A stretch of DNA of 17,456 nt from Flammula alnicola. Lineage: Eukaryota; Basidiomycota; Agaricomycetes; Agaricales; Strophariaceae. Position numbers and translations under genes: made by a program. A model generated the notes under the pieces. It was not told where the DNA came from. It searched no databases and saw nothing but the letters and a program-made list of their open reading frames with translations. This document shows positions 1 to 9,933 of this stretch, piece after piece (position 1 is the first letter of the stretch; each line of letters opens with the position of its first letter). The stretch is taken from contig JADNRV010000689.1 in the NCBI GenBank assembly GCA_015499995.1, positions 1 to 17,456 on the forward strand, read 5' to 3'.

Positions 1-60
1 CCTAAGGACAATCATTGGGCTCCGAGTAATTAAGCGCCCACGGTGGAGAAGCACTAGCTC

Positions 61-80
61 ATCTCGTTTCCAAACGAGAT
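61..80. repeat. Perfect short inverted repeat (9-bp arms, 2-nt loop)
   Basis: Arms at 61-69 and 72-80 are exact reverse complements around a CC loop. It could be a hairpin in RNA or a dimeric protein-binding site, and chance is also possible at this size. There is no poly-T tail or neighbouring gene end to make it a terminator. Confidence 0.35.
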
Positions 81-161
81 TCGAACAAGCGATCAAAATA
101 TGACCCTGGCTTTTCCCCGCTGTGCACTGACGTTCTTAAGAAGATTTAGCACTTGTTTCCA

Positions 162-175
162 CCCCCCCCCCCCCC
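162..175. repeat. Poly-C homopolymer (14 C)
   Basis: An uninterrupted run of 14 C. It is likely to be length-polymorphic and its exact length is uncertain in any assembly. Confidence 0.9.
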
Positions 176-346
176 GATTCTGATAGGATCCTGGGCGGCC
201 CCGAGTCATCTCTGCTCATACAACTGAAATACCGTGGCCGCGCATTCAAATTTGCTGTTCCAGAGAGTTGGCGTAATGATCAATCTGAATCTCTCCATGG
301 ATTGAATTCGAACCCCGCGTCCAATGGCCATAGTTCCAACCAAATT

Positions 347-960
347 TTACGGAGCTAAACTCATATTTCTCTTTTTCTTCACCGGAGAACTTGTTTCAAT
401 TTGTGAAGTTAGGAGTTGCTTCATCAATGGAAAAATACGATGAGCGGGGCCAGCCGGCTCAATAATCCAAATGGCCACTTTGGAGGCATTGAGCATGTTC
501 GGAGACGGACCTTTGGATCAGTTTATCAAGAAAACTATTGTCCCATGCATAAAATCACTCACCAGCTGGCCGTACTCGACGCTATCAAGTTCCCAGTGTA
601 TATAGTTACCCCAGCAATTGAATAAATGCTGAGAGGACATTCTTGGGTATCAAAAGGCGAAGAGTACCAAGGACAATGCGGCTAATGCAGCTGCAGCTTA
701 CTATTGTTCTTCAGAACCGGTCACATAGAAATATTCCAAGTCTGTTGGGACGTAATCCGCGCAGCGAATGCCTTGCAAAGTGATTAAGAGCCCAGTATCC
801 GGATTGATGAAATGATAGGCGTATTCGTTGCTGATTTTGGGAGAATCAACCACTGTGGGTTGTCCCCAAACAAATTGAGGAGTTGGGTGATCAGGTAGAA
901 CAAGACCAGAAGCACGGGTGCAGCTGTGGCGCACAAAGACGTATGCCGCCATATTCACCG
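347..960 (-). pseudogene. Minus-strand coding-like fragments, unrecognised, not joinable into one gene
   Basis: Several minus-strand stretches read like protein but do not form one clean model. From about 960 to 701 one frame runs to a stop and ends ...DLEYFYVTGSEEQ. From 510 to 347, after a canonical acceptor (CCAAAG at 516-511), another frame runs 54 codons and ends ...SSPVKKKRNMSLAP. Between them is a canonical intron (GTGAGT at 562-557, intron 562-511, 52 nt), preceded by an exon that reads best as HWELDSVEYGQL. The phases of these frames do not match at the junctions. A canonical-splice alternative exists with donor GTAAGC near 690 and acceptor CTCTCAG, but it gives a less convincing short tail ending at a stop near 459. 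I do not recognise the family. It may be a decayed gene, a gene with missing bases, or a gene whose exons I have misplaced. Confidence 0.3.
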
Positions 961-3779
961 CAGAAGAGCAAAGCAGCGCACAGTTAATCGCCAACAAATG
1001 TTCAAGGACGAGCGGAGCATGTGCATGTACGTATAGAGGGATAGGATATGAGTATCCCTCCCTGCATACCAGAGTATTGCCATAGTGTAAATGTCCACAA
1101 CCAGTGAGGATAGAAGGGAGAGGATACAGTAGATAGCAAGATAGAGAGAGATAAACAAAGAGCAAGCATTTGGACACGTCACGAGCTCCGTCAGATCCTT
1201 TCTTTCGCTGACCCAGCTCGAGAATGGACGTTATGGAGCGTTAAGTATCCGAGCGAGCGCATTGTTTAACTCTTCCTTCTCCACCTACACCGCATGGAAC
1301 CGATGCGTCGTGTCACGTCCACAGCGGTGTATGTAATCAATTCAGAAATGTCATACCACACACAGCACGAAGACAGACCAGTACCTCGAGCGTTCTCGGT
1401 AGGTGGGAAATAGCAGTATCATCGCGTCTACGGTCCGCTTTCGCGTCGATGGACATTGCATGCATTGGATCTGGATGATATTAATGGTGCTCACCAAAGG
1501 CTTTGAGCTCTTGCTTTTCAAAAATCGCACACGAAAATGGCGCGATTGGGGTGGGCGGTGAGGGTGGTGGAGGCGGTAACGACAACCGCTGCCCCAGTAC
1601 CCCACGAGCATGAGCAATTGGAGCGCGTACCTAGGCTTCTACTTCTCGTTCTGGAACCTTAAGACCCTCGCGACCTGGAGATCCCCCAACACGCCCTTCG
1701 AGACGCGAAAGACCCGATGACGGGTGGCACTCACCATCCCAGCAACTCGTATTTTTTTGATGCAAACGAGCGACAGCGCGTTGGGTTCGAATTCGAAAGT
1801 TGAAAATCCGTTATGCACTCACTCATCCATTTATCGACGACATTTATGTAAGTGTGACTGACCTCAGGCTGTCGGTGTCGTCGATGTGCCACAGTCAACG
1901 ACGCGCCGTGCGTCCACCCGAGCCTGGTGCAGCCCCTAGCCCCTCGGGTTTGGGTAGACGCAGGGCGCGGAGGTAAGTAAGATGAGAGCTCGGTCGGAAT
2001 GAGCAAAGCAAACTTGAGGGCCGGGGCAAAAAGTCGAGAATCCACAAAACGAAAATCCCAAACGCGTCGTGCACGTGCCGTCCGGCTCCGGCATCTAAAA
2101 ACGGGAGTTACCGAGCCGGTGCGCGGACAATGTACTCACAATGAGTGCGTGCGTGCGTAGTGCGCTTGGAACTCACTCACGCGCGCCTCGAGGCGAGTAC
2201 CAATTTAAAATTTAAAATTTACCGCTTTAGACATATGAGCCTTGAAGATACTCCTTTTGGGAATTATTCAGGGTTGGGGCGTTGGGCGTTTGACGGGAGT
2301 GATCACTTGACATACGCGAATCGCGATATCTGTGCAGTTTTGACTGTTGTCCCCACGCGATGGCGCCATGCGGCAGGCATGCGTTCTGGGGGTGGGTGCT
2401 GGATGTATGTAGCTAAGTTACAATGATATTTGATATTTGGTGCATTTGCAATTAGCCATGGTGTCGACAGCGGACAGTCGCTATTCATGATCAGTCGCGA
2501 TCGAGGTGTGATTAAATGCAGTCGCAGTGGCGGTTAAAACGATGCTTAATGTCTGCGTATGCATGCGCAAGTGTGAGTATGGGGAGGTATTAATATAAAC
2601 TGTGTGTACACGCATAGCGTACGTATGCTGGCGATCGTGAATTCGAAGGGAATAGAGTAGGTCTCGACTCTCGACACTGGAGAGAGACTAGGCCTGCGCA
2701 ACCCACACGCAGCCGCGAAGCTATATAATTAGGGTAGTACGCTCGCAACTATACTTACAAGGGAACGCGGGAAGAGATAAGTAGGAAGCACGCCGAGGAA
2801 GAGATAAGTAAGAAGAAGGGGAAGGGTAACTTTCGAGTGTTGAAGTAGGCACGCAGCGAGAAAAAGGGATCTGAGGCTATGTATAGGCCGCGCTTCGAAT
2901 TTTCGTGATGGGGTGGCGAGGTCTAGCCTAGATGGACAAGATAAAGAGGACGAACGGACGCAGAGTCGGAGCTCCATTGCCATTGGGAGCGGATGGAAGG
3001 CTATGTGTGTATTATATTGGGCGGTGGCGTACTTACCTGCGTTTATGTACATAGGAAGCGACGGAATATATTTGACCGGTCGCCGAGTCCGACGAGAGTT
3101 GTGGGATTTTATGATGGATGGATCGGCGTTGTTGGATCCAGAGGCTTTATCTTTAGCGCAGGGTTACTTTGCTTACTTGTGCGTATGTCATTTTGACAGG
3201 AACGGAAGATAGTGCTATTGGGCGATGGAGCTTTATTCAAGTCAGACGACTACGGAGGGACGCAAACATAACTTGAAGGGCGGCGCAGAAAGTCCGAAGC
3301 ATTGACTTGGAAGAAGAGGACCTGGATGGAGAGAGAGGCTTCGGAGAGGTATGATCGTCCCATGGGTGTGGGACCGAGTGAAGATAGGCTTTTCAGTTAC
3401 GGAAGGCTCGAGGCCTTGATGATCATGTGTCCGCTGGGCTGTACAGACAGTTGCTGGATTAGAGGAGGAGTAAACATTTGTTACGGTTGACGGTTATTGT
3501 ACGAAGCAGGGCAGGCATTGAATGGAGAGCTCCAAAGATGGAGCGGAGGGAATAGAATTGGAGATGATGGAATGTGATAGAAGGATGGAAGTAAGTACCG
3601 GCGGATTGCCGAGCCATTGTTAGTGAGAGAGTGCTATTGTAAGTCGCGGTGAGACAGTTGCGATGCTGTGAACAGCTTTCGGTCATGGCCAAGAGAGCCG
3701 GAAAAGGCAAGCGGGAAAATGAAACGCCACTGGAGCCAAGCAGACGACAACAAGTTGGAGCTTAGGACGAGCGGCTTTG
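961..3779. other. Long gene-poor stretch; minus strand pyrimidine-rich with splice-donor-like sites
   Basis: No convincing protein-coding gene was found in either strand. From roughly 1970 to 3770 the plus strand is strongly purine-rich. Minus-strand donor-like sequences occur at about 1491 (GTGAGC), 1734 (GTGAGT), 2755 (GTAAGT), 3036 (GTAAGT), 3176 (GTAAGC) and 3598 (GTACTT). Short ORFs of 60-107 codons overlap on both strands and look random. The stretch could hold the upstream region of the decapping-activator gene, a divergent minus-strand non-coding transcript, or a gene made of exons too small to recognise. Confidence 0.4.
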
Positions 3780-3889
3780 TAATTCTCACGCCCTATATCT
3801 CCTCGTTTTACTCCTCCGCAATTTCTCTGCCTGCCCCTTATCCGCTCCTCCGCTCCTGCCCCTCCTCACTACCATTCTCCTCACCTACA

Positions 3890-5272
3890 ATGTCCGGCAT
3901 ACTCCTACAGAAACCAACCTCGCTTACCTTCTCATCGACCCCTTACGCACATCGGAGGCACCCCTCGGCACCCGTCGTCGTGCAGCCAACACACACTCCG
4001 GGCATCTTTTCCGTAAAACCCCACAAACCTTCGCCAAACCGCCAGCTGCCTTCTAACCAGCGCCAGAATGGCAAGTCTACTCCGAAGCCATCGAAAACAC
4101 ACCCGGTGGTCCGTGCACAAGGCTTGACTCCGGCGCCTGAGATACACGACAAGAAGCAAGTGGCCCTCCCCTCGACTCCTTCTCCCCAATCCCGAGGGAG
4201 GTCCCAGGGAAAGAACGCAAAGGAAAAGGTGCAAACTTATAGGTACAGCCCCCTTTTTTTCCATCCTCGGTGGTGAGTCATTCGCTGACGAGCAAGTGGC
4301 GACAGGAGTGCTTCCCAATCTTCTATTCGTGGAAAGCACGGACGCCAACCCTCTCCTCCCATCACAACCCTCCAAGTACAGTCACAATTACAGAAGACCC
4401 CCTCGCAGGCAGAGGTTACCGTAATTCCTCCCGTAAAGTCAACCAACCTTTTTGACCCGTTCCTCGACAACTCGTCTTCTTCCATTAATTCTTCCCCCCC
4501 TCCATCGCCAACTCTTGCCAAACCATCGGGCAAACTCGCACGTCGCAGACAACACCAGCCGCCCGAGACTTCGCACACACCATCTCCGACACACTCCAAG
4601 GCTATCCCTGTTCCGAACGCTCAGCGCGTGCACCTTCCCCACCTCTCTCGTTCGGACCCCTTCCCCTCCCATATGAACAAGCACCCTCGTCCAGTACCGA
4701 AGCGGTCGTCGACCGAGCACGACTTTCCGATCTGCGACGATATGACCGAAGTGGCTGACCAACCGCCTTACTCGCCTCCCTCGACCCCGTCTCGTCCCAC
4801 CAGCAACAACAGCAGCGGTCCGCGTACTGCCCCCATCTCCGCGCGCATGCCTGGGACCTTCTACCAGCTAGACCAACAGCCGCCTTCTCCCACTCGGAAG
4901 GGCGGGAAGAGGCACCACCGAAGGGTCCCGAGCGAGGGCGTGTTCAATATGTCTTCCGATGAGGATGTTTCTTCCGGCCCCGGTGGGAGTGTTCTCAACC
5001 TGAACCCGAACGTGCGGACCTTGTTTGGTCTGGGCGGCAGCGGCAGCAGGTCGCCCTCTGGTCCCGTGAAGGCGTCGCAGCAGCCGATCTTCGCTACGCC
5101 CACCAACTCGTACAACATCCCGAGGTCGGTCGTTCCTCGTCCCACTACTACTACGAGAGAGGCGTCGCCGGTTTATGGATCGCTCGACCACGACAAGACC
5201 GGGTATTTCGCGAGTTCGATGTTCCAAAACTCGCCCAGTCCGGAAGAGCTGCCGGACCCGCTCCTCCTGTGA
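3890..5272 (+). CDS. Edc1/PNRC-like mRNA decapping activator (disordered, proline/serine-rich)
   Basis: The gene has two exons, 3890-4242 and 4306-5272, with a 63-nt GT-AG intron (GTACAG...GACAG). Together they give 1320 nt, 439 residues and a TGA stop. The ATG at 3890 follows a pyrimidine-rich leader typical of fungal start regions, and the exon junction splits an AGG codon and keeps frame. The protein is low-complexity and rich in Pro, Ser, Thr, Arg and Lys, with no globular domain or membrane segment. Three islands stand out: NLFDPFLDN at about 165-173; a basic-then-acidic block GGKRHHRRVPSEGVFNMSSD at about 317-336; and the C-terminus, residues 418-439, which contains FASSMFQNSPSPEELPDP. 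That tail matches the known short linear motif of yeast Edc1/Edc2 and animal PNRC proteins: an aromatic-Ala-Gly segment that activates Dcp2 followed by an LPxP segment that binds the Dcp1 EVH1 domain. The inferred role is stimulation of cytoplasmic mRNA decapping through Dcp1/Dcp2. The usual Gly after Ala is Ser here. Family assignment rests mainly on the tail. Confidence 0.75.
4243..4305 (+). other. Intron in the decapping-activator gene
   Basis: Canonical 63-nt intron, GTACAG to GACAG. It interrupts codon 118 after its second base. The first-exon frame runs into unrelated sequence and a stop shortly after the donor, and the second-exon frame is open from the acceptor to the final TGA, which supports the splice. 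Confidence 0.85.
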
Positions 5273-6005
5273 GGAGGTGCCTTTCGTTTTTTTCTGAGTG
5301 TATTACCATTGTTTGATTTAGAGGTAACGCCCTGTTTTATTTTTATTCTTATTTATTTGGGTTGACTTGGAGTACAGCTCTTGGGAATATTGTTTTTAGA
5401 ATGTGTCTTTTTTGCCCCGTTCCTACTGCCCCCCGCCTGATGCGAAATGCCGCGCCCTACCCTATTCCCTGCCTGTCGTGTTCTTGCTGCTCCTGTTTGC
5501 CCGCCTCCTATCGGTTCTCCTGCCCGTTCTATCCGCTCTACTCGTCCGCTGCTCACTGCCCGTCTCTCATCAAGCACCTCAACCCGAGACCCAAAAACCC
5601 CTCACGCACGCACGCACCTATACCACACCCCTATTGATTCCCACCCGCCATCTACCTAAAAACATCAAGTGTATCAACATAATCCCGACTATATCGTTAT
5701 TCTAATCGTGTATTACACTTTCTTCCATATCATCCTCAAATTTCGTTCGTCGTCTTGTTGGGTTTCTGGGTTTTTGGGGGGCGTTCGGGATCGGGAGTGT
5801 CATCGGCCGTCAGGTTTTTCGGGTACCGAGTATCGCATCGGATCGGGACGGATCGGCGGGCACGGGACTGGACAGGTCACGCACCCCCCTTCAATTCTAC
5901 TACGTCATTCAGCTTTTTTTCGATGCGGGCGCCAGCGGAAGTTATATTTTTCCCCTTCTGCTGCCCGCGCGGGGGGTTCTCGCACACGACGCCACGCATA
6001 CGCAT

Positions 6006-6037
6006 ACGCCAGCTTAACAGCACGCCAGCTTAACAGC
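6006..6037. repeat. 16-bp tandem duplication
   Basis: The unit ACGCCAGCTTAACAGC occurs twice back to back (6006-6021 and 6022-6037) without mismatch, with a partial third copy of its first bases soon after. It is a local duplication inside the pyrimidine-rich tract. Confidence 0.85.
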
Positions 6038-6347
6038 ACGACGCCAGCATACAACCACGCATTTTTGATGGTATTCTCCATGGGCTCTTGGTCTATTCTC
6101 TTGGTATTTCTTCTCTGGGTTTTTTTTCAGTGTATTTTTTTCTCTCAGTTTTCTGTCTTCCTCGATGAGAGGAGAGGAGAGGAGATGGAATTGCTGCTTG
6201 TGAATATCGGTTTTTGGATACTTTTGGTTTTAGGACACCCGCGCGATTTTTTCCCCCTTTTTGGTGTGGTGGTTGGGCATTGCGTTTTACTCCCTTTTTT
6301 TTGGGGGGTTGCGTGTTGTCTGATGCCACCCCGTTCTCTCTCTCTCG

Positions 6348-6395
6348 TCATACCACCACCACCACCAACACCAACACCACCACCGCTACCACCTC
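6348..6395. repeat. ACC trinucleotide-rich microsatellite
   Basis: Imperfect ACC/ACA repeats in the pyrimidine-rich tract. Translations here give artificial proline, threonine or histidine runs. Confidence 0.8.
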
Positions 6396-6626
6396 CTCCT
6401 CGACATCATACCGCCGCTGCGCCCACACGCTTACGTTGTGCAGCGGGTTGTATTCACACCACCTATCTCGCTTCCATCCGCCTTCCTCCGCCTTCCTTCT
6501 CCGCCCCAGCCATTCCTGCGCTTGTATGAAACGATAACAGATCCAGTCTCTCGTTCATGGGGCTGTTGACTCTGAACGGTCGTTTCGTTTCTCTGTGCGG
6601 CTGGGGCGGTCCCGCCTTCCCTATCA

Positions 6627-6742
6627 CTACCCACCCACCCACCCACCAACCAACCAACCGACTCGACCAACCAACCGACCAACCAACCAACTCGACCAAC
6701 CAACCAACTCGACCAACCAACCAACCAACCGACCGACCGACT
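6627..6742. repeat. CCCA/CCAA tetranucleotide array with C-run block
   Basis: About 115 bp of four-base repeats: CCCA units (6630-6646), then CCAA units interrupted three times by CTCGA-type variants, then CGAC units. The minus strand of 6630-6644 is GGGT repeated, a four-run G-quadruplex motif with one-base loops. The minus-strand ORF across it, full of WLVGW units, is a translation artefact of the repeat. Confidence 0.9.
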
Positions 6743-6900
6743 ATGGTTGGCTATCTTTTGGATCATTTTTTCACTTGTCTAACTCGATCAATCAATCCAA
6801 TAAACCCAATTGTACCATCTGCACGCACGCATAAAGTTCTTTTTGCACGGGTTCTTTACTTTTACTTTTTCTTTCCTTTTCTATTTTATTTTCTTGAATG

Positions 6901-6921
6901 ACGCCGACGACGACGACGACG
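6901..6921. repeat. GAC trinucleotide microsatellite
   Basis: Short run of GAC units, in one frame reading as Asp repeats, inside the non-coding tract. Confidence 0.75.
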
Positions 6922-7122
6922 CAGCATGTGATGATGATTCATTGGTTCATTGGTTTTATTATCTATACGTTCTTTTTTATTTTGATCCGTATTTTATTGT
7001 CCTTTTTGTTGTTGTTGTTCATAGGGTTTCTTTCTTTTCTTTCTTTGCGGGCACTCCTTTTTTTTTCCTTCCTTTTTAAAAACACTTCTTGGGGTGTCCG
7101 GCCTTTTCCCTCTTTTACGTTT

Positions 7123-7165
7123 CTTTTACTTTTACTTTTACTTTTACTTTTCTCTCTCTCTCTCT
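7123..7165. repeat. CTTTTA hexamer array followed by a TC run
   Basis: Four perfect CTTTTA units (7123-7146) and a degenerate fifth, then a TC dinucleotide run. The unit differs from the usual fungal TTAGGG telomere repeat, so it is ordinary simple sequence. Confidence 0.85.
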
Positions 7166-7415
7166 CGCATCACTTTTGTGTTGTTTTATGACTCAACAAG
7201 TGTATCCAGTATCCAGTATCCCCCGGCTCCGGTTTCTTACAAGTTGTCTTTTTACCCCCTACTACCCCTTCCTTCCTATCTTCATCTCCTCTCGTATCCG
7301 TTATCCCTAGACTCGTCCTACTTCTTCTCGATTCTCGATTATCATTACTACATGACTAGCGTCTCCGTCGTATGGTTGTGCGCATTGCTAGTGATACCTC
7401 CCCCTCCCACATTCT

Positions 7416-7444
7416 TACTCCTACTCCTACTCCTACTCCTACTC
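7416..7444. repeat. CTCCTA hexamer array
   Basis: About five units of a TACTCC hexamer in the pyrimidine-rich tract; no coding meaning is apparent. Confidence 0.85.
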
Positions 7445-8566
7445 AAGCGAAGGGGCGTGGTATGGGTGTAGGTGCGTTTTTAAAGTCTTGATTGTCGTTT
7501 GGGGTTTGGTGCTGATTTTGGTTTTGGTTTGTTTCGTGTAGATTTGGCGTCGACCTTGGACGTATGGCGCGCCTCTTCCCTTTTTCTATCGACGGTACTG
7601 TGGGCCTCGCCTCTAGTTCGCCGATACCGACGCCGCACGCCGCACGCCGCAAAAGTCAGTCCCTGCCGACTTTGATGCTCCATCTCCTCGTGCATCCCTC
7701 GCCTTGGATTCCTCCTTTTCCCTTTCTCATTCATGACCGGTTCTTTTTTTTGCTCGTCTCCTTTTTCTTGTGCATGGACTTTGTGATTCGAAGTTTGCCA
7801 AAAAAAAATCAAGCATGATATAGATTGTACCACCATCGCTAGCACCTCCCTATCCCCCCTTCCCCCCACCCACTTTCTTCTCTCGCTCCGACCGACCTCC
7901 TGTTCATCCTCTATTTCCGCCTTTTTTTTCATTTGCATCGCATACATCCACACCACGCATACGTACATACGTGCAATACATACGCAATACATAACGTACA
8001 TATACATCTTTTTTTCCCTTTTGACTCGCCAATGTTTGCATTGCATAACCTTCCCTTCTCTCTCTTTTTCTTTTTTCTTTCTTTTTCCTTTTTACCCCGC
8101 CTCATCCCAGCACTCGCATTAACACCAGTCACGCACAAACTACTACTCCGACTCGGACGACGTCGACACCCCCAAGCGCACGCACAAACTGCTACTACTA
8201 CTACCACAGCTCCGCGTGCTCGCCTCCACCTCGTCATCACACCCTTGTATTTCATGCATACCCCCGCACCCGCCCACACTCTTTACTGCCCACTCACTAC
8301 CTTCCGACCTCCTTCCTAAGGGGTACTTCTTTTAGGATACATCATCTTATTGGTCGGACGAGGCAAAAAACAAAAAGTTGCACCACCCCCACACATCACC
8401 GTGCTGCAATTGTCCGTTTTAGTATCAACAATCCCCTACACACTATACACGTTATCGTATCGTATCCCCGTATTGCGTATCGTACACTCCGTTGGTTGTT
8501 CCATTCCTGCGTTTCGTTTCCCAGTGACCATGGTGATTCGGATTCGTGTGGATTGCGCCGCGGTTA

Positions 8567-8572
8567 AATAAA
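8567..8572 (+). promoter_or_regulatory. Polyadenylation-like signal AATAAA
   Basis: AATAAA within TTAAATAAAATATTG, directly after the strand-skewed tract ends. Fungal poly(A) signals are degenerate, so this is suggestive only. Another AATAAA lies at 6799-6804. Confidence 0.3.
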
Positions 8573-8600
8573 ATATTGTTTTGTTTCTATACGTTGTTGG

Positions 8601-9832
8601 CAATTCAATGCAAGTGTGTACAAAAAAGTTCAAGTCATTTTTTGATGTGGTGTGATGCCGCTTGGGCCTTCTGTGTTTTCCGCTTTGGAGTTGAAGAGGT
8701 GTCGACCTTCAAGAGAGTCGATATGTATCGGGGGGAGTTCGAGCAACATCATTTCGTGTGGATGTATTTTGCAACATGGATGGGTTTAAATGGCCGTATC
8801 TGCAGGAAAATGAGTCAACAAAGCTCTGAGAGGCTGGATAGAGCTCGAGATAGGCCAGGTCGAAGAGAAGATATTTTGTACTTCTGGCGCTAAGAACCCG
8901 GGCCGGTTTTTGTCCCCAAGCTTGACCGAAGAACAGCATTGCCAGGGTGCATGGTGCACCCCCAAATGTTGATATTTCTGTCGACTTCTTGCAGCTCAGG
9001 CTCTAGACCCGACAAAACGCTCATCTTGTCAAGATTTACTTGTTCACGAGTGGCTCGGCGCGTAGGTCTTCTCAGTTTTACCTCTCAGTTACGGGGAAAT
9101 AATGACGTCGTCTTCATCTTTCTAGGGAAACCTCAAGAGTCATGGCCGTAACGTAAAGTTTGTAGCGAACACCCACTTTCCACTTTCCCCCTTCGTGTAT
9201 TCGCTTCAATGAGTCATGCGTACACCCCTATTTCTTCTTGATTTCTCTGCCCTTCTTCATTCTGCGACAACGGGGAAACGGGGATAAGATGGGAGAAAGA
9301 TGGTTGAGCGTGATGGAATCGGTGCCAGTGCTAAACAGTACAAAGTGATAACGGTCTTGTGCGTTTGATCTCGTGCCTTAGGCTGCAGTAATACTTAGTA
9401 CGGTATCATATACTTCATGGTTCACTGTCGGGCTGCAGCGGCCATTCCTGCAGCTGCTCCCAGTTTTCTTCCAAATTGTTCGTACATAATTATTCGGCAG
9501 ACATTATTCGGCAGGCATAGAGACCGGCGATCCCGTCTTCGGATCAACCTCTTGTATGCTTTAGACCACCAACTTTCCGACGTTTTCCGGTTTGACTGAG
9601 ATTCTGTACTGGGGATGCTCTTCAAAAATTCAAGTGGAATGACAATGGAAGTCTGCCATATTGTTGTCATGGCCGTGTTTCTCCCAACAGTGACGGCGCC
9701 TCGGCGGGCAAGGCGCCCTCGAAACTTGTGTTGCATCAAACCACATCATTTAAGTTGACTGCGCAGGGTTGACGGTAGGTAATGTTACGGTACCCTGCAC
9801 GGACTTTACGCAAAAAAAATATTGTTCCCGTG
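8601..9832. other. Intergenic region with no supported gene
   Basis: No ORF here is convincing. The minus strand at about 8940-8660 has an acceptor-like CTGCAG near 8801 followed by frames that read like protein (for example one ending KRKTQKAQAASHHIKK), but one frame contains a stop and the other has no supported upstream exon. A 14-bp tandem duplication lies at 9489-9516. Confidence 0.4.
9489..9516. repeat. 14-bp tandem duplication
   Basis: ATTATTCGGCAGAC at 9489-9502 and ATTATTCGGCAGGC at 9503-9516 differ at one base. It is a small local duplication with no evident role. Confidence 0.8.
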
Positions 9833-9840
9833 TATATATA
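9833..9840 (+). promoter_or_regulatory. TATA box of the 250-residue gene
   Basis: TATATATA about 94 bases before the ATG at 9934, followed by a CT-rich stretch (about 9866-9897) of the kind found at fungal transcription starts. Position and order fit a core promoter. Confidence 0.6.
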
Positions 9841-9933
9841 GGAGTCTCGAGGCGATATCGTTTGGCTTCCTTCACTTTCTCTCTCCGTCACCACGACAGG
9901 TAGCCCAGATCGCTCAGATTCTCTGCTACTCAG

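Larger units (their letters stand above)
1..346. other. Non-coding left edge
   Basis: I see no gene here. The stretch contains a run of 14 C at 162-175 and a perfect 9-bp inverted repeat with a 2-base loop at 61-80. It ends just downstream of the stop codon of the minus-strand coding-like fragments at 347-960. Confidence 0.5.
5273..8600 (+). other. 3.3-kb pyrimidine-rich, microsatellite-filled non-coding tract downstream of the decapping-activator gene
   Basis: No ORF here looks like a protein; the longer ones are simple-sequence translations. The plus strand is strongly C+T-rich almost throughout, with T-runs, ACC and CCAA arrays, hexamer arrays and CT tracts. A canonical-looking intron may lie at about 7469-7541 (GTAGGT...GTGTAG). 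The skew continues from the gene and fades near 8500, followed by an AATAAA at 8567. It could be a very long 3' UTR, an independent non-coding RNA, or simply untranscribed sequence. Confidence 0.5.

Noticed and set aside
2913..3212. 99-codon plus-strand ORF
   Set aside because: It is embedded in purine-rich non-coding sequence, overlaps a 67-codon ORF in another frame, and has no recognisable motif.
3599..3617. Minus-strand ATG with MARQSA as a histone H3 start
   Set aside because: Only the first three residues match histone H3 (MARTKQ); the following sequence has no H3 features.
5669..6529. 286-codon plus-strand ORF
   Set aside because: It runs through T-runs and ACC microsatellites, giving F-rich then P/T-rich text with no domain. 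Long ORFs arise easily in skewed low-complexity DNA.
6431..6766. Minus-strand ORF with repeated WLVGW-type units
   Set aside because: It is the translation of the CCAA/CCCA tetranucleotide array; residue pattern follows the DNA repeat and there is no splice or start context.
7123..7165. Possible internal telomere repeat
   Set aside because: The hexamer is CTTTTA, not TTAGGG/CCCTAA, and it is next to a TC run; ordinary microsatellite.
7480..8279. Minus-strand ORFs of 116-188 codons
   Set aside because: Composition is Lys/Arg/Glu and Met/Tyr-Val runs that mirror the pyrimidine tracts of the opposite strand.
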